A stretch of DNA of 34,917 nucleotides from Bacillota bacterium (GTDB taxonomy: Bacteria; Bacillota; UBA4882; UBA8346), in contig JAEXFN010000026.1 in assembly GCA_023400055.1 (NCBI GenBank), positions 1 to 34,917 on the forward strand, given 5' to 3'. This document shows, in pieces, positions 22,791 to 31,333 of the stretch (positions are counted from its first letter, which is position 1; every line of letters starts with the position of its first letter). Position numbers and translations under genes: made by a program. The notes under the pieces were generated by a model. The model was given only the letters and a program-made list of their open reading frames with translations, did not search any database and had not been told where the DNA came from.

Positions 22791-24464
22791 TCAGATCCGG
22801 CCCGATCGAAACAGGTAGATGATCAGCCCCGTTATCAGAATGATCGCGATCCCCGATTCCAGCCGCAGGATGCCCACATTGCTAATCTCCGCCACCAGGC
22901 CGCCGATTCCCGAGCCGATGATCACCCCGGCGATGATGATGCTGAGCGCCAGGACGATGATGCTGAAGGCGATGCGGTTGAAGAGCCGGGTCAGCCGGTC
23001 GATGATCCGCTCCCAATCGGCCACCTTGACCGTGAGCGCGAAGTCCCGCTCCTCCAGCTTGATCAGCAGGTTCAGCAGGAACGACGGCAGCCGCGAGGCC
23101 AGCAGCCCGTAATTGGTCAGCTCCTTCAAGGCCAGCTTGCCCAGGTTCTCCGGCGCCAGCTTCGCGACGAGCAGCCGCCGGGCGATGGGGGTGGCGATCT
23201 CCAGCACGCTCAGGTCCGGATCCAGGCTGGCCACCAGCCCCTCCAGGAGCACCAGCGCCTTGCCGAGCACGGCGAACTCTTCCGGCACGGCCAGCTGGAA
23301 GGAAGAGGCCAGGCCGAACAGTTCCCGGAAGACCTCGCCGATCTTGATCTGCCGCACCGTCAGGGTCAGGTACTTCTCGCGGATCCGGCCGACCTCCCGC
23401 TCCAACCGCCGCAGCTGGACCGGCTGATCGTGGATCACGCCCAGGTCGACCAGGGCCTGGACGATCAGCCGGTTGTCGTCGAAGATCAGCCCGAGCAGGA
23501 TCTTCAACAACTGGGCCTGGCGGTCCCGGCTGAGCTGGCCGACCATGCCCAGATCGAGCAGGGCGAGGCGGTTATCGGGCAAGGCCAGGACATTGCCGGG
23601 ATGGGGATCGGCGTGAAAGAAGCCGTCGCGCAGGACCTGCCCCAGCCAGCTGGCGGTGAGCCGCCGCGCCAGCAGTGTCCGGTCCAGCTCCGTCCCTTCC
23701 AGCGCGGCCGGGGTCAGCGGCACGCCGGCCATAAACTCCATGGTCAGAACCCGGCGGGCGGTCAGGTCCCAGTGGATCTCCGGCAGCCGCATCCAGGGCT
23801 CGCGGCGCAGGTTCTCCCGGAAACGGTCGGCGTTGGCGGCCTCGATCCGGAAATCCAACTCGTTGCGGAGCACCCGGCCGAACTCCCGGGCCATGGCGCT
23901 GAAATCATAGATCCGGCCGAACTTGGTCCGGTGATCCAGGAAGGCGGCCAGATCCTCCAGAATGCTGAGATCCTGTTCGATGATGCGCTCGGTGCCGGGC
24001 CGCTGCACCTTGACCACCACCGCCGCGCCGTCCCGCAGGCGGGCCCGGTGGACCTGGGCGATGGAGGCCGCCGCCAGCGGCGTCTCGTCAAACTCGGCGA
24101 AGAGGTCGGCCACGGCGGAGCCCAATTCCCGCTCGATCACCTGGCGGATCTCGGCCCCGGGAATCGCCGGCACTTCATCGCGGAGTTTCTCCAGCTCCGG
24201 CACGATGTCGGCCGGTAACAGCTCCGGCCGGGTGCTGGCCAGCTGGCCGAGCTTGATGAAGGCCGGCCCCAGTTCCTCCAGGGACAGCCGCAGCCGCTCC
24301 CCGAGCGACAGCCGGGCATGGACCGCCTCGGGGGCGCGCCGCGGCAATTGCAGATATTTCAGGATGCCCAGCTGATCGAGGACGGCGCCGAAGCCGTGTT
24401 TCATGAAGACCATGCCGATCTGACGGTAGCGGCTCAAATGCTTGAATTGGTGAATCGGATTCAT
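22791..24464 (-). CDS. UbiB/ABC1/AarF-family atypical kinase
   Basis: 557 residues. The family signatures are present: KxGQ motif GPAFIKLGQLASTRPELLP (about 66-84), Ala-rich loop ASIAQVHRARL, VVVKVQRPGTERI, HADPHPGN and the metal-binding DLGM. Two hydrophobic helices end the protein (about 500-550: IIVLALSIIIAGVIIGSGI and a last segment before LFRSGRI). UbiB proteins are membrane-bound ATPases or kinases needed for isoprenoid quinone synthesis or lipid distribution; in Firmicutes lacking ubiquinone their role is open. AAGGAG precedes the start. It is very GC-rich compared with the array downstream, and no quinone synthesis genes are nearby. Confidence 0.9.
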   Translation of the reverse strand: MNPIHQFKHLSRYRQIGMVFMKHGFGAVLDQLGILKYLQLPRRAPEAVHARLSLGERLRLSLEELGPAFIKLGQLASTRPELLPADIVPELEKLRDEVPAIPGAEIRQVIERELGSAVADLFAEFDETPLAAASIAQVHRARLRDGAAVVVKVQRPGTERIIEQDLSILEDLAAFLDHRTKFGRIYDFSAMAREFGRVLRNELDFRIEAANADRFRENLRREPWMRLPEIHWDLTARRVLTMEFMAGVPLTPAALEGTELDRTLLARRLTASWLGQVLRDGFFHADPHPGNVLALPDNRLALLDLGMVGQLSRDRQAQLLKILLGLIFDDNRLIVQALVDLGVIHDQPVQLRRLEREVGRIREKYLTLTVRQIKIGEVFRELFGLASSFQLAVPEEFAVLGKALVLLEGLVASLDPDLSVLEIATPIARRLLVAKLAPENLGKLALKELTNYGLLASRLPSFLLNLLIKLEERDFALTVKVADWERIIDRLTRLFNRIAFSIIVLALSIIIAGVIIGSGIGGLVAEISNVGILRLESGIAIILITGLIIYLFRSGRI

Positions 24465-24648
24465 GGCATCTCCTTGCGGAAAATTTCGCCATGCTTATTA
24501 TTCGTCGGGAACCCGCCCCTATCCTCCAAAATTGTGGCGGCCGAAAGCTGTCCCGTTGGCGGATGGCGCGGCATATTCGGGCGGTTATCTCAAATAATAA
24601 GGAAAAAACGGAACGCGGCCATGGCGCAATGGGAGCGGAGCGCGACAG

Positions 24649-24683
24649 CGAGAAGCCCCTTCCGGATGGAAAGGGGCTTCTCG
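24649..24683. terminator. Strong hairpin after the iron alcohol dehydrogenase gene
   Basis: Perfect 13-bp stem CGAGAAGCCCCTT / AAGGGGCTTCTCG, 9-nt loop. It lies 17 bp past the stop codon of the minus-strand gene. T-tracts are weak on both sides (plus side has TTACTCTTCTTT), so termination is likely but not certain. 24465-24648 holds no gene. Confidence 0.6.
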
Positions 24684-24699
24684 TTACTCTTCTTTCGGG

Positions 24700-25983
24700 T
24701 TAATCGATATTCTTGATAAGATCGAAATCGCCGCTCCGGGCCGCTTCCAAAATGGGCTTCAAGTATTGATCGACCGACTCCGCCCGCAACGGCACCGGCA
24801 TGTTCTGCAGCTTCATCGCCAGTTGCGGGTCTTTGGCCGCCGCCAGCGCCCGCGCGATGTGCCCGTCGGTAAATCCCGGCAGATCGGCCAGCTTGGTCGG
24901 AGCGCCGATGCTCTGGCTGAAAGCGGCCATGCTCCGGGCCACGGCCAGGCCGAGTTGGCGCCCGTGGCGGTCGGCCAAGCTCTCCCGGATATAGCCGGCC
25001 CGCCGGAAGATGGCGCCGACTTCGCGCAGTTGCGGTTCGATGGCGGGAGCGAAAAATACCGTGTAATAAGGATTCATGATCCCGCAGGCCCGGCCGTGGC
25101 TCGTCACATCTACCAGCGAAAAACTGGTCAGATGGGCGCCGCTGGTGCCGCCGATCATGATCGCATAACCGCCGAGATCGGTGGCCAGCCCCAATGCCGC
25201 GCATGCTTCCCGATTATGGCGGTCGCTGACCAGCCGCCCGGCGTAATCCACCACCAATTGCAGGCCCGTCAACGCAATCGCGCGGATCTGCTCATACCGT
25301 TCCCCGCCGGCCCCGTAAAACACCTCCAGGCAATGGGCCATCCCGTCCAGGGCCCCGTCGATGGCCAATCCCAACGGAGCTGTGACAGTCACTCCGTAAT
25401 CGAAGACCGCCCGCGCCGGGATCAACGCCTCATCGACGATGAGTTTCTTCTGGCCGGCCAGCGGATCGGTGATGTTGGCGTATTTGGTCAGGTGCGCGCC
25501 GGAACTGGCCGCGGTCTGCACTGCTATCAACGGCCGCAGTTTACCGCCGCTTTCTTTTAAGGCCGCGGTGACCCGGCCGGTTCCGAAGTAGGAATCGATC
25601 TCCGGACTGTATTGGCCCAACCCGGCCAATGCATTGGCGGCTTTGGCGGCGTCGATCGAACTGCCGCCGCCGATTACAATGATGCAATCCGGCTGAAAAT
25701 GCAGGATGTAACTCTCGATCCGGTAGACATCCTCCCGGGGCGCGTTGGGCCCGGCATCGGGGACGATCCGCTCGCCTGCCAGGGCAATATGGCGCCGTTG
25801 CAACGATTGCAACACTTGATCAACGATGGGCTTCAGCCATTCCCCGGAATTGGCGATGACCAGCGCCGTTCTCCCGAATTCGGCCGCGTACGCGCCGACT
25901 TGATCCAATTGGTCAAAACCGAAGCTGTAGTTGGATCCTTTAAAATCATGCAAAAGATTAGTGGCTTGATCAGTCAGTTTCAT
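24700..25983 (-). CDS. Iron-containing (group III) alcohol dehydrogenase
   Basis: 427 residues. The NAD(P)-binding GGGSSIDAAKAANAL (about 106-120) and the metal-site segments DGALDGMAHCLEVFYG and DVTSHGRACGIMNPYY identify the Fe-ADH superfamily. The usual VHxMxH segment is replaced by GGTSGAHLTSFSL, with 12 rather than 10 residues between its His and the SHG His, so this is a divergent subfamily; metal content and substrate are uncertain. It would interconvert an alcohol or polyol and an aldehyde or ketone in the cytoplasm. AGGAG precedes the start. It lies at the boundary between GC-rich DNA and the AT-richer sugar cluster and follows a decayed FAD-oxidoreductase gene. Confidence 0.85.
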   Translation of the reverse strand: MKLTDQATNLLHDFKGSNYSFGFDQLDQVGAYAAEFGRTALVIANSGEWLKPIVDQVLQSLQRRHIALAGERIVPDAGPNAPREDVYRIESYILHFQPDCIIVIGGGSSIDAAKAANALAGLGQYSPEIDSYFGTGRVTAALKESGGKLRPLIAVQTAASSGAHLTKYANITDPLAGQKKLIVDEALIPARAVFDYGVTVTAPLGLAIDGALDGMAHCLEVFYGAGGERYEQIRAIALTGLQLVVDYAGRLVSDRHNREACAALGLATDLGGYAIMIGGTSGAHLTSFSLVDVTSHGRACGIMNPYYTVFFAPAIEPQLREVGAIFRRAGYIRESLADRHGRQLGLAVARSMAAFSQSIGAPTKLADLPGFTDGHIARALAAAKDPQLAMKLQNMPVPLRAESVDQYLKPILEAARSGDFDLIKNID

Positions 25984-26003
25984 TGTCCTATGCTCCTATG
26001 TTA

Positions 26004-26165
26004 TTATTGGTTAAACTTCAATAACCGCTGCAATTCGGCCATATCAATCTCTCTGATAGCGACTCCCTGCTTCATCGCCAGTGTCGCCGCTTTTCCGGGG
26101 GCCTTTCCCATTGTCATGCGGAATCCGACGCTGCGAGCATCCAATGCATTCAGTTTATTATCAAA
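26004..26165 (-). pseudogene. C-terminal remnant of an FAD-dependent oxidoreductase
   Basis: The frame between stops at 26166-26168 and 26004-26006 translates to about 53 residues, including FRMTMGKAPGKAATLAMKQG and VAIREIDMAELQRLLKF. This resembles the C-terminus of FAD-dependent oxidoreductases of the FAD_oxidored type, which typically end VRVMxxCMAxGQAAGTAAALA, KxGVSPREIDVKxLQxxL. The rest of such a protein (over 400 residues) is absent; the MBL gene overlaps the 5' part in another frame. It is best read as the relic of a deleted gene. The match is from memory of the family pattern. Confidence 0.6.
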
Positions 26166-26809
26166 TTATCATGGCCGAGGATAACGATAGCCGCGCTTTC
26201 TTTGATGTTAACAATACTGACTCCCGCCAGCCGCGCATCCTGCTCAAAAACTGTTGTATTGTATTGATAGTGGTGCTTGGTCATGACTCCATCACCGGCA
26301 ACGATGATCCTTTTGCCATTCCAAATAAAAGCGACTCCATGCAAGGAAACGGTATGCCCGGGCAAGGGAAGCGCGGCAACTCCTGGCAAAAATTCATCTG
26401 CCACACCGACTACTCGGGAACCATCGATACCTGCGGCTGTTTTTAATAATTCGGCCACCGGTCCGGCAGCGCACCATAGGGCATTGGGAAAATAACTCAA
26501 TCCGAAATAATGATCAAAATGTTCATGCGTTACGAAACAATGCGTCACATCATCCGGATGGAGTCCGGTCCGCCGGTTGACATCAAAATAATAATCCGTC
26601 GCCTTGGCCTTTAAGGTTGGATCAATGATCAGTCTGAAATTCTTGCCACTCCAATCTCTTCCGGTGATTAGGGTCGAGGTACAGGTGGACGGATCACCCC
26701 GGGGAGGATCATCCGGGCTTTCGTTGAAATATCGATTCCATTTCAAATGACCCACGGTAATCACGTCATAATCGATAATACATCCTTTTATATGCGGGAA
26801 TATATTCAT
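26150..26809 (-). CDS. Metallo-beta-lactamase-fold hydrolase
   Basis: 219 residues. All metal ligands of the MBL fold are visible: THEHFDHYFGL (HxHxDH), PLPGHT, VAGDGVM and a final GHD. The N-terminal half is short and lacks the usual long first beta-sheet, but contains TSTLITGRDWSGKNFRLIIDP. Overall it looks like small-molecule hydrolases of the lactonase/glyoxalase II group. The stop falls at 26150, three residues after the last motif, where the remnant of an FAD oxidoreductase begins, so the C-terminus may have been altered by the deletion. Ribosome binding site is weak (AAGGCG). Given the neighbours, a lactone or ester substrate is plausible. Confidence 0.8.
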   Translation of the reverse strand: MNIFPHIKGCIIDYDVITVGHLKWNRYFNESPDDPPRGDPSTCTSTLITGRDWSGKNFRLIIDPTLKAKATDYYFDVNRRTGLHPDDVTHCFVTHEHFDHYFGLSYFPNALWCAAGPVAELLKTAAGIDGSRVVGVADEFLPGVAALPLPGHTVSLHGVAFIWNGKRIIVAGDGVMTKHHYQYNTTVFEQDARLAGVSIVNIKESAAIVILGHDNLIIN

Positions 26810-26902
26810 GAATCGCTCACGCCTTCGGAATTAAACTGCCTCTGTATCTTAAATAAAGTTCCCCCTGGTATTTTAAACGATTAAAAATCCGTCAAATCCC
26901 GG

Positions 26903-27763
26903 TCACACATAACGTTCATGAAGTTTATTCAGATCGATCCGTCCTGTTTGGTCATTGCAAATATTGACATTCTCTATAACTCTATCAGCCGTCCTCATGC
27001 CGATTAAGGCGACATCCACATACGGATTGGACAATACGAACTGAATTAACGCTTTGGTATAATCAAACTGATTTTCAGGATTGACCATCTTGATCCATCT
27101 TTGAAACGTGCCAGAAGTAGGCGCTCGCATTGTGACAATCCCCATTTTGAACTTTTCGGCTTCCAAAAGACTACCGAACGGTCGGCTCGGTTCGTAGGGA
27201 TGTTGGAATATAAAATTGTAGCAAAGTTGCATCATATCAAATCTGCCGCTTTCAATAAACCGGTATACGGCATCGTTATTATCCTCACTCGTAAAACCGA
27301 TGTATCTGATAATCCCTTGTTTTTTTAACTCCTCCATCGTCTCCAGCATGCCGTTTTCTTGCAAAATGAAATCCGCGTCCGCCCGAGTATACATGGTGCC
27401 ATGGATCTGTAAAAGATCGATGGAATCCCTTTTTAGTCTTTTTAAACTTTCCGCAACTGAACGGAATACATCTCCTTTATTTCCTATCGCTAGTTTAGTA
27501 GCCAAAAATATTTTTTCGGGTTCAACCGCTTTCAATGCCTCTCCGAACAACATTTCACTCCGACCGTCTCCATAACCCGGCGCGGTGTCAAAATAATTTA
27601 TGCCTAATTCAAGCGCTTTTTCAATGGCTTGAAGAACGCCTTTGCTGCTTTCGGCGCTGGCGGGATCATATTCATGCAAATAATTCTTTAACCCCGCCAC
27701 TGCCCCGCCAAATCCGATCCTGCTTACCAACTTCCCCGTTTTGCCGAATTCTACATATTCCAT
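26903..27763 (-). CDS. Aldo/keto reductase (first copy)
   Basis: 286 residues from MEYVEFGKTGKLVSRIGFGG. ATG at 27763 is chosen because AGGAG lies 8 nt upstream; the frame extends to 27805 without similarity. The catalytic tetrad is seen: Asp and Tyr in GINYFDTAPGYGDGRSEMLFG, Lys in IFLATKL, His in LLQIHGTMY. The C-terminal NADPH-binding loop is short and the protein ends LNKLHERYV. It would reduce a sugar or aldehyde, or oxidise an aldose, with NAD(P)H. It differs from the second aldo/keto reductase at 30245-31288 and lies downstream of a decayed histidine kinase gene. Confidence 0.88.
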   Translation of the reverse strand: MEYVEFGKTGKLVSRIGFGGAVAGLKNYLHEYDPASAESSKGVLQAIEKALELGINYFDTAPGYGDGRSEMLFGEALKAVEPEKIFLATKLAIGNKGDVFRSVAESLKRLKRDSIDLLQIHGTMYTRADADFILQENGMLETMEELKKQGIIRYIGFTSEDNNDAVYRFIESGRFDMMQLCYNFIFQHPYEPSRPFGSLLEAEKFKMGIVTMRAPTSGTFQRWIKMVNPENQFDYTKALIQFVLSNPYVDVALIGMRTADRVIENVNICNDQTGRIDLNKLHERYV

Positions 27764-27805
27764 GATTTTCGCTCCTAACTTATAGGTCCTCCCTTTATCT
27801 GCCAA

Positions 27806-28105
27806 TTATCCTTCTAAAAATAAATTCTCACATTCTTTATTTTGTAACCGCAGATAGAACCACACATTGGTACCATAGCCATAAGTACTTTCAATCCTTA
27901 GATGTTCCTTGTACAAAAGTTTGAGTCGGGAATTAACGTTTTGAAGCCCGATATGCGCTATCGTACCGCTTGTTTTATCCCTTTGCATTTCCCTGATAAC
28001 ATTTTTCAATTCTTCCTCATTCATTCCAATCCCGTTATCTTGCACAGTATTTAAGGTATTATAAATAAAATAATACATAGCAATGCGTGAAAGAATAAAT
28101 TGCAT
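27806..28105 (-). pseudogene. Fragment of a LytS/YesM-type sensor histidine kinase (ATPase domain end)
   Basis: About 100 residues. VQDNGIGMNEEELKNVI is the G1 box of an HATPase_c domain, and IAHIGLQNVNSRLKLLYKEH followed by LRIESTYGYGTNVWFYLRL is the G2 region and end of YesM-like kinases, which often control sugar ABC transporters. The N box, histidine phosphorylation region, HAMP and membrane parts are missing, and the residues before VQDNG do not fit the family. No ribosome binding site. It is a 3' remnant of a larger gene, in the middle of an operon whose transporter such a kinase could once have regulated. Confidence 0.75.
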
Positions 28106-28214
28106 CGCTATTTTTTCTTAAGAAAGTTTCAACAAAAAATATGTTTCTTTCGCTTGCCATCTGGCCCTAATCTAATTGGCCTTTTTTTAGCAAAAATGGA
28201 TATCCTCGTAAACC

Positions 28215-29198
28215 CTATTCAAAAATCTCACATGTCAGCCAGGTAGAATGCTCTTGGCCCGGCTGGAGCGATAAATAAGTTCCATGCGCCAATGAGTCCT
28301 TAATACTCAAAAAATAATCATTAGAGGGTTCTATTGCCACGGTATATATTTCCTCGCTGTTTTTATACCAGTATCTTATATAGGGGAAAGTTTCGGGATC
28401 CCAGCAATAACGCACTCCCACCTGTTTTTCTTTATTAAAAAGAACCACTTGCGATTGTTCTAGGTTCTTTAAAGTGATAAAAAGTTCTTCATTGGCGTTG
28501 CGATGGTTAACTTTCAACAGACTATGTTTGTTCCCATTGGCCAGGGTGACCTCATCGACTTGCTCCTCATACGATGCTAAATCCTGACGGTTCTCCTTGG
28601 AGAAATCCGCTGCCTTGAAAGCTATACAACTCGGCAGACCTATCTCGACATTCTCATCCAGAAACTCTCCGCCAAAGGCCGAATGTTGGGTCCAAGTAAA
28701 TTTGATCACAGATTCTCCGATATTTTTTATCGTCTCGTTAATATAAAGTTTGGGCGCATCATGTTGTAAACAAAATGTTTTTTCAACGTATAAAGGGACC
28801 ACTGGGAGCGTAACAAAACATTTGACTCTGATTGCTGCTTGGGAATTTTCCATAATTTCATAATCCCATGGCAGAGTTGCCGCTATCCCGGCAATTTGTT
28901 GAGTAATTTCAATATCTTCGTAAACTCCACGATGGGGCAATACATCCTGCCATCCGCCGGTAAAAAGTTCCGAATACCATGTTAACCTGTGCTCATATAA
29001 ATTTCTGTCTTTATACGGGTTCAAACCCTCTTTGGTCTTCAGAAGGATATCCATATTTTGAGGCTTATAAATGATTTCATAGATATCGCTGCCTTTACCA
29101 GTAAGGATGCTCACTTTAAGCAGGTTATTCTCCATATATAGTTTCTTAATTCCATTGTCAACCACTTCGTGGATCTTGCAGCCAATATTATCTTCCAT
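28215..29198 (-). CDS. Aldose 1-epimerase-like protein
   Basis: 327 residues from MEDNIGCKIHEVVDNG, with GGAGG 5 nt upstream of ATG at 29198; the longer frame to 29264 is rejected. All-beta galactose-mutarotase fold: WQDVLPHRGVYEDIEI, LYINETIKNIGES, FTWTQHSAFGGEFLDENVEI (candidate catalytic His) and RYWYKNSEEIYTVAIEPSN. Mutarotases of this type interconvert alpha and beta anomers of aldoses; DUF4432-like relatives act on other sugars. It lies between the SMP-30 lactonase gene and the kinase remnant, in a catabolic operon. Confidence 0.75.
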   Translation of the reverse strand: MEDNIGCKIHEVVDNGIKKLYMENNLLKVSILTGKGSDIYEIIYKPQNMDILLKTKEGLNPYKDRNLYEHRLTWYSELFTGGWQDVLPHRGVYEDIEITQQIAGIAATLPWDYEIMENSQAAIRVKCFVTLPVVPLYVEKTFCLQHDAPKLYINETIKNIGESVIKFTWTQHSAFGGEFLDENVEIGLPSCIAFKAADFSKENRQDLASYEEQVDEVTLANGNKHSLLKVNHRNANEELFITLKNLEQSQVVLFNKEKQVGVRYCWDPETFPYIRYWYKNSEEIYTVAIEPSNDYFLSIKDSLAHGTYLSLQPGQEHSTWLTCEIFE

Positions 29199-29288
29199 AG
29201 TAACCTCCATTCCACTTCCGGTAGAGATCCTAACAACCTGAAAGTTTCCGCAGACTGATTGCAACAGCGATCACAGAGGATAATTATT

Positions 29289-29334
29289 GAGCAGGCTTTT
29301 ATGCTTTGAAAAGTCATTACATTTAGGCCTGCTC
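29289..29334 (-). promoter_or_regulatory. Intercistronic stem-loop between the lactonase and epimerase genes
   Basis: Perfect 8-bp stem GAGCAGGC / GCCTGCTC with a 30-nt loop; on the minus strand followed by AATAATTATCC, not a T-tract. Probably an mRNA stabilising or processing hairpin, or a weak terminator. Confidence 0.45.
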
Positions 29335-29356
29335 GTTCAAAACATTGGTGGCGCTC

Positions 29357-30244
29357 CTATTTTCTCAGCAGCTTTCCGGTAGGAATCCCAGGGATATTCA
29401 AATATACACTGTATACTGAGGTGGTAGCCGTGATAAATAATGTTCTCCAGTCCTGTCCGCCCCAGCAAAGATTGGCGGCTACCTCAGGTAATTTTAATAA
29501 CCCCAACTTTTCACCATTAGCAGCATAAATCCAAATTCCTCCCGGACCTGTGACATATACATTCCCCTGGCTATCCACTTTCATCCCATCGGCGGCTCCT
29601 TTACCCGCACCGGTATCAAGCTGAGCAAACAAGCGTCCGTTCTTTAAAGTTCCGGCTTCAGTAACCTCAAAGACCTGTACATTTTGCAAGTTAGTATCAT
29701 CAATGTAAAGCAGTTTTTCATCTGGAGAAAAGGCCAACCCGTTAGGCCGGTTAAAGTTACCCAGCAGTGTTACTTCGCCGGTTTCCGGCGCTACTTTATA
29801 AACGCCATTCCCAGTCAACTCTTTGGTATCTCCCATTGCGGTGCTATATGGGTCTGTGAAATAAACAGTACCATCCGATTTTACAATGACATCATTAGGG
29901 CTATTTAATCTTTTACCATCATAGTGTGATGCAAGGGAAACTACCTCGCCATTTTTCTCAATCCGCGAAATCCTTCTTCCTTGCGTCTCACAACAAAGGA
30001 TTCTGCCGTCGGCATCCATTGTCAATCCAACGGCCCTGCCGCTTTGCTCCCGGAAGATACTTAGCCCGTCAATCTTGTTCCATTTAAAAATCTTATGAGG
30101 AGTAAAATCCGTAAAAATAATGGATTCAGAGTCCATATCCCAAACCGGTCCTTCGCTGAATATGAAACCGGAGACTAGTTTGTTCGCAGCGCAATTATCC
30201 GGTATAATCTTGGAAATCTCATCGGAAAATTTTATTACATCCAT
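29357..30244 (-). CDS. SMP-30/gluconolactonase-family protein
   Basis: 295 residues, six-bladed propeller. The metal ligands of the family are visible: Glu in FIFSEGPVWDMDS, Asn in GKRLNSPNDVIVKSDG, Asn in NFNRPNGLAFSPD and Asp in GAADGMKVDSQGNVYV. It would hydrolyse an aldonolactone to the aldonic acid, probably in the cytoplasm since there is no signal peptide. The ATG follows the upstream TAA directly (TAAATG), so translation is coupled with the aldo/keto reductase, which may supply the lactone by oxidising an aldose. Confidence 0.9.
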   Translation of the reverse strand: MDVIKFSDEISKIIPDNCAANKLVSGFIFSEGPVWDMDSESIIFTDFTPHKIFKWNKIDGLSIFREQSGRAVGLTMDADGRILCCETQGRRISRIEKNGEVVSLASHYDGKRLNSPNDVIVKSDGTVYFTDPYSTAMGDTKELTGNGVYKVAPETGEVTLLGNFNRPNGLAFSPDEKLLYIDDTNLQNVQVFEVTEAGTLKNGRLFAQLDTGAGKGAADGMKVDSQGNVYVTGPGGIWIYAANGEKLGLLKLPEVAANLCWGGQDWRTLFITATTSVYSVYLNIPGIPTGKLLRK

Positions 30245-31288
30245 TTATTTGTGCCCCTGGAGTTCAACCCATCCCGAATAAGCCTCCGGCGCATCTCCAC
30301 CAGGACCGGGGAATATCTCATCGAGTCTCTTCAAAGTTGCTTCATCAAACTCTATCTCAACCGCGCGGAGCATATCTTCAAAATCTTTCAGACTAGCCGG
30401 TCCAATAACCGGCGCGACAATTGCCGGATTGGATAATTCCCATGCGAGAGCTACATTGGCTTCCGATTCGCCTAAATCTCTGCACAATTCGGAATAGGCG
30501 GTCAGCTGAGGCCGATATTTTTCGATAACGTTTTTAACTTCATCCGATAACGGCCGCTTATCAAGTTCAAACATGTTTACTCCCAATAAACCTCTTACCA
30601 ACGGACTCCAGATCGTAATGCCAATTCCCTGATCCAATGCGGCGGGAATTACTTCCAGCTCCGGAACTCGGCAAAACAAATTATAGCGGTGCTGTTCGTT
30701 GACAAGGCCCATAAAATTTCTCTTTCGCGCTCCTTCCTGAGCTTTCATCAGATCCCAGGCCGCAAAATTGCTGGAACCGATATAGTCAACTTTACCCTGC
30801 CTGACCAACCCTTCAAATGCTTCCCATAATTCATCCCATAATACACTTCGATCCACATGGTGCATCTGATACAATTCCACATGGTCTGTCTGCAGACGCC
30901 TTAAAGACCCTTCGATATGGCGGCGGATCTTATAAAGTGATAATCCTCTCGGTTTATTGGGACCGTCGTATTCGTCCTCTTCCATGATCCGCTCGACCTT
31001 CGTGCCGAGAACCACTTTTTCACGCCTGCCTCCACCCTGAGCAAACCAGCGGCCGATGATTTCCTCGGTTAAACCACAGTATCCACCGGCACCAGCTCTG
31101 CCATATACATTGGCCGTATCGAAGAAATTGATACCGGCATCCAAAGCGGCATCCATAATCTTATAGGCTTCTTTTTCCGGAACTGAGCCCCAATTGCCGG
31201 TACTCTTGGAACCGGCTCCAAAGTTCCCTGTTCCTAAACATAATTTGCTTACCTTAAGCCCGGTACGCCCCAGATTACAATATTTCAT
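30245..31288 (-). CDS. Aldo/keto reductase (second copy)
   Basis: 347 residues, of the longer Tas/Kv-beta-like type. Asp and Tyr are in AGINFFDTANVYGRAGAGG, Lys in VVLGTKVERI, His in LYQMHHVDRSVLWDE; NADP-binding residues are in VGLVNEQHRYNLF, IGITIWSPLVRGLLG and the end VIGPASLKDFEDMLRAVE. Such enzymes oxidise or reduce sugars and their derivatives. GGAGGA lies 11 nt before ATG. It sits between the permease genes and the lactonase, coupled to the latter; a role as aldose dehydrogenase is inferred. Confidence 0.9.
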   Translation of the reverse strand: MKYCNLGRTGLKVSKLCLGTGNFGAGSKSTGNWGSVPEKEAYKIMDAALDAGINFFDTANVYGRAGAGGYCGLTEEIIGRWFAQGGGRREKVVLGTKVERIMEEDEYDGPNKPRGLSLYKIRRHIEGSLRRLQTDHVELYQMHHVDRSVLWDELWEAFEGLVRQGKVDYIGSSNFAAWDLMKAQEGARKRNFMGLVNEQHRYNLFCRVPELEVIPAALDQGIGITIWSPLVRGLLGVNMFELDKRPLSDEVKNVIEKYRPQLTAYSELCRDLGESEANVALAWELSNPAIVAPVIGPASLKDFEDMLRAVEIEFDEATLKRLDEIFPGPGGDAPEAYSGWVELQGHK

Positions 31289-31333
31289 TTGAATATGTCC
31301 TCCATTCTGAATAAATTAACATCGATTAATCCA

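Noticed and set aside
22610..22822. Plus-strand open frame of heptads in array D
   Set aside because: Starts inside the repeats, no ribosome binding site, stops in the first units, runs into the UbiB gene on the other strand.
28168..28189. Plus-strand hairpin GGCC / GGCC followed by seven T
   Set aside because: Only a 4-bp stem and no plus-strand gene upstream; probably chance in AT-rich DNA.
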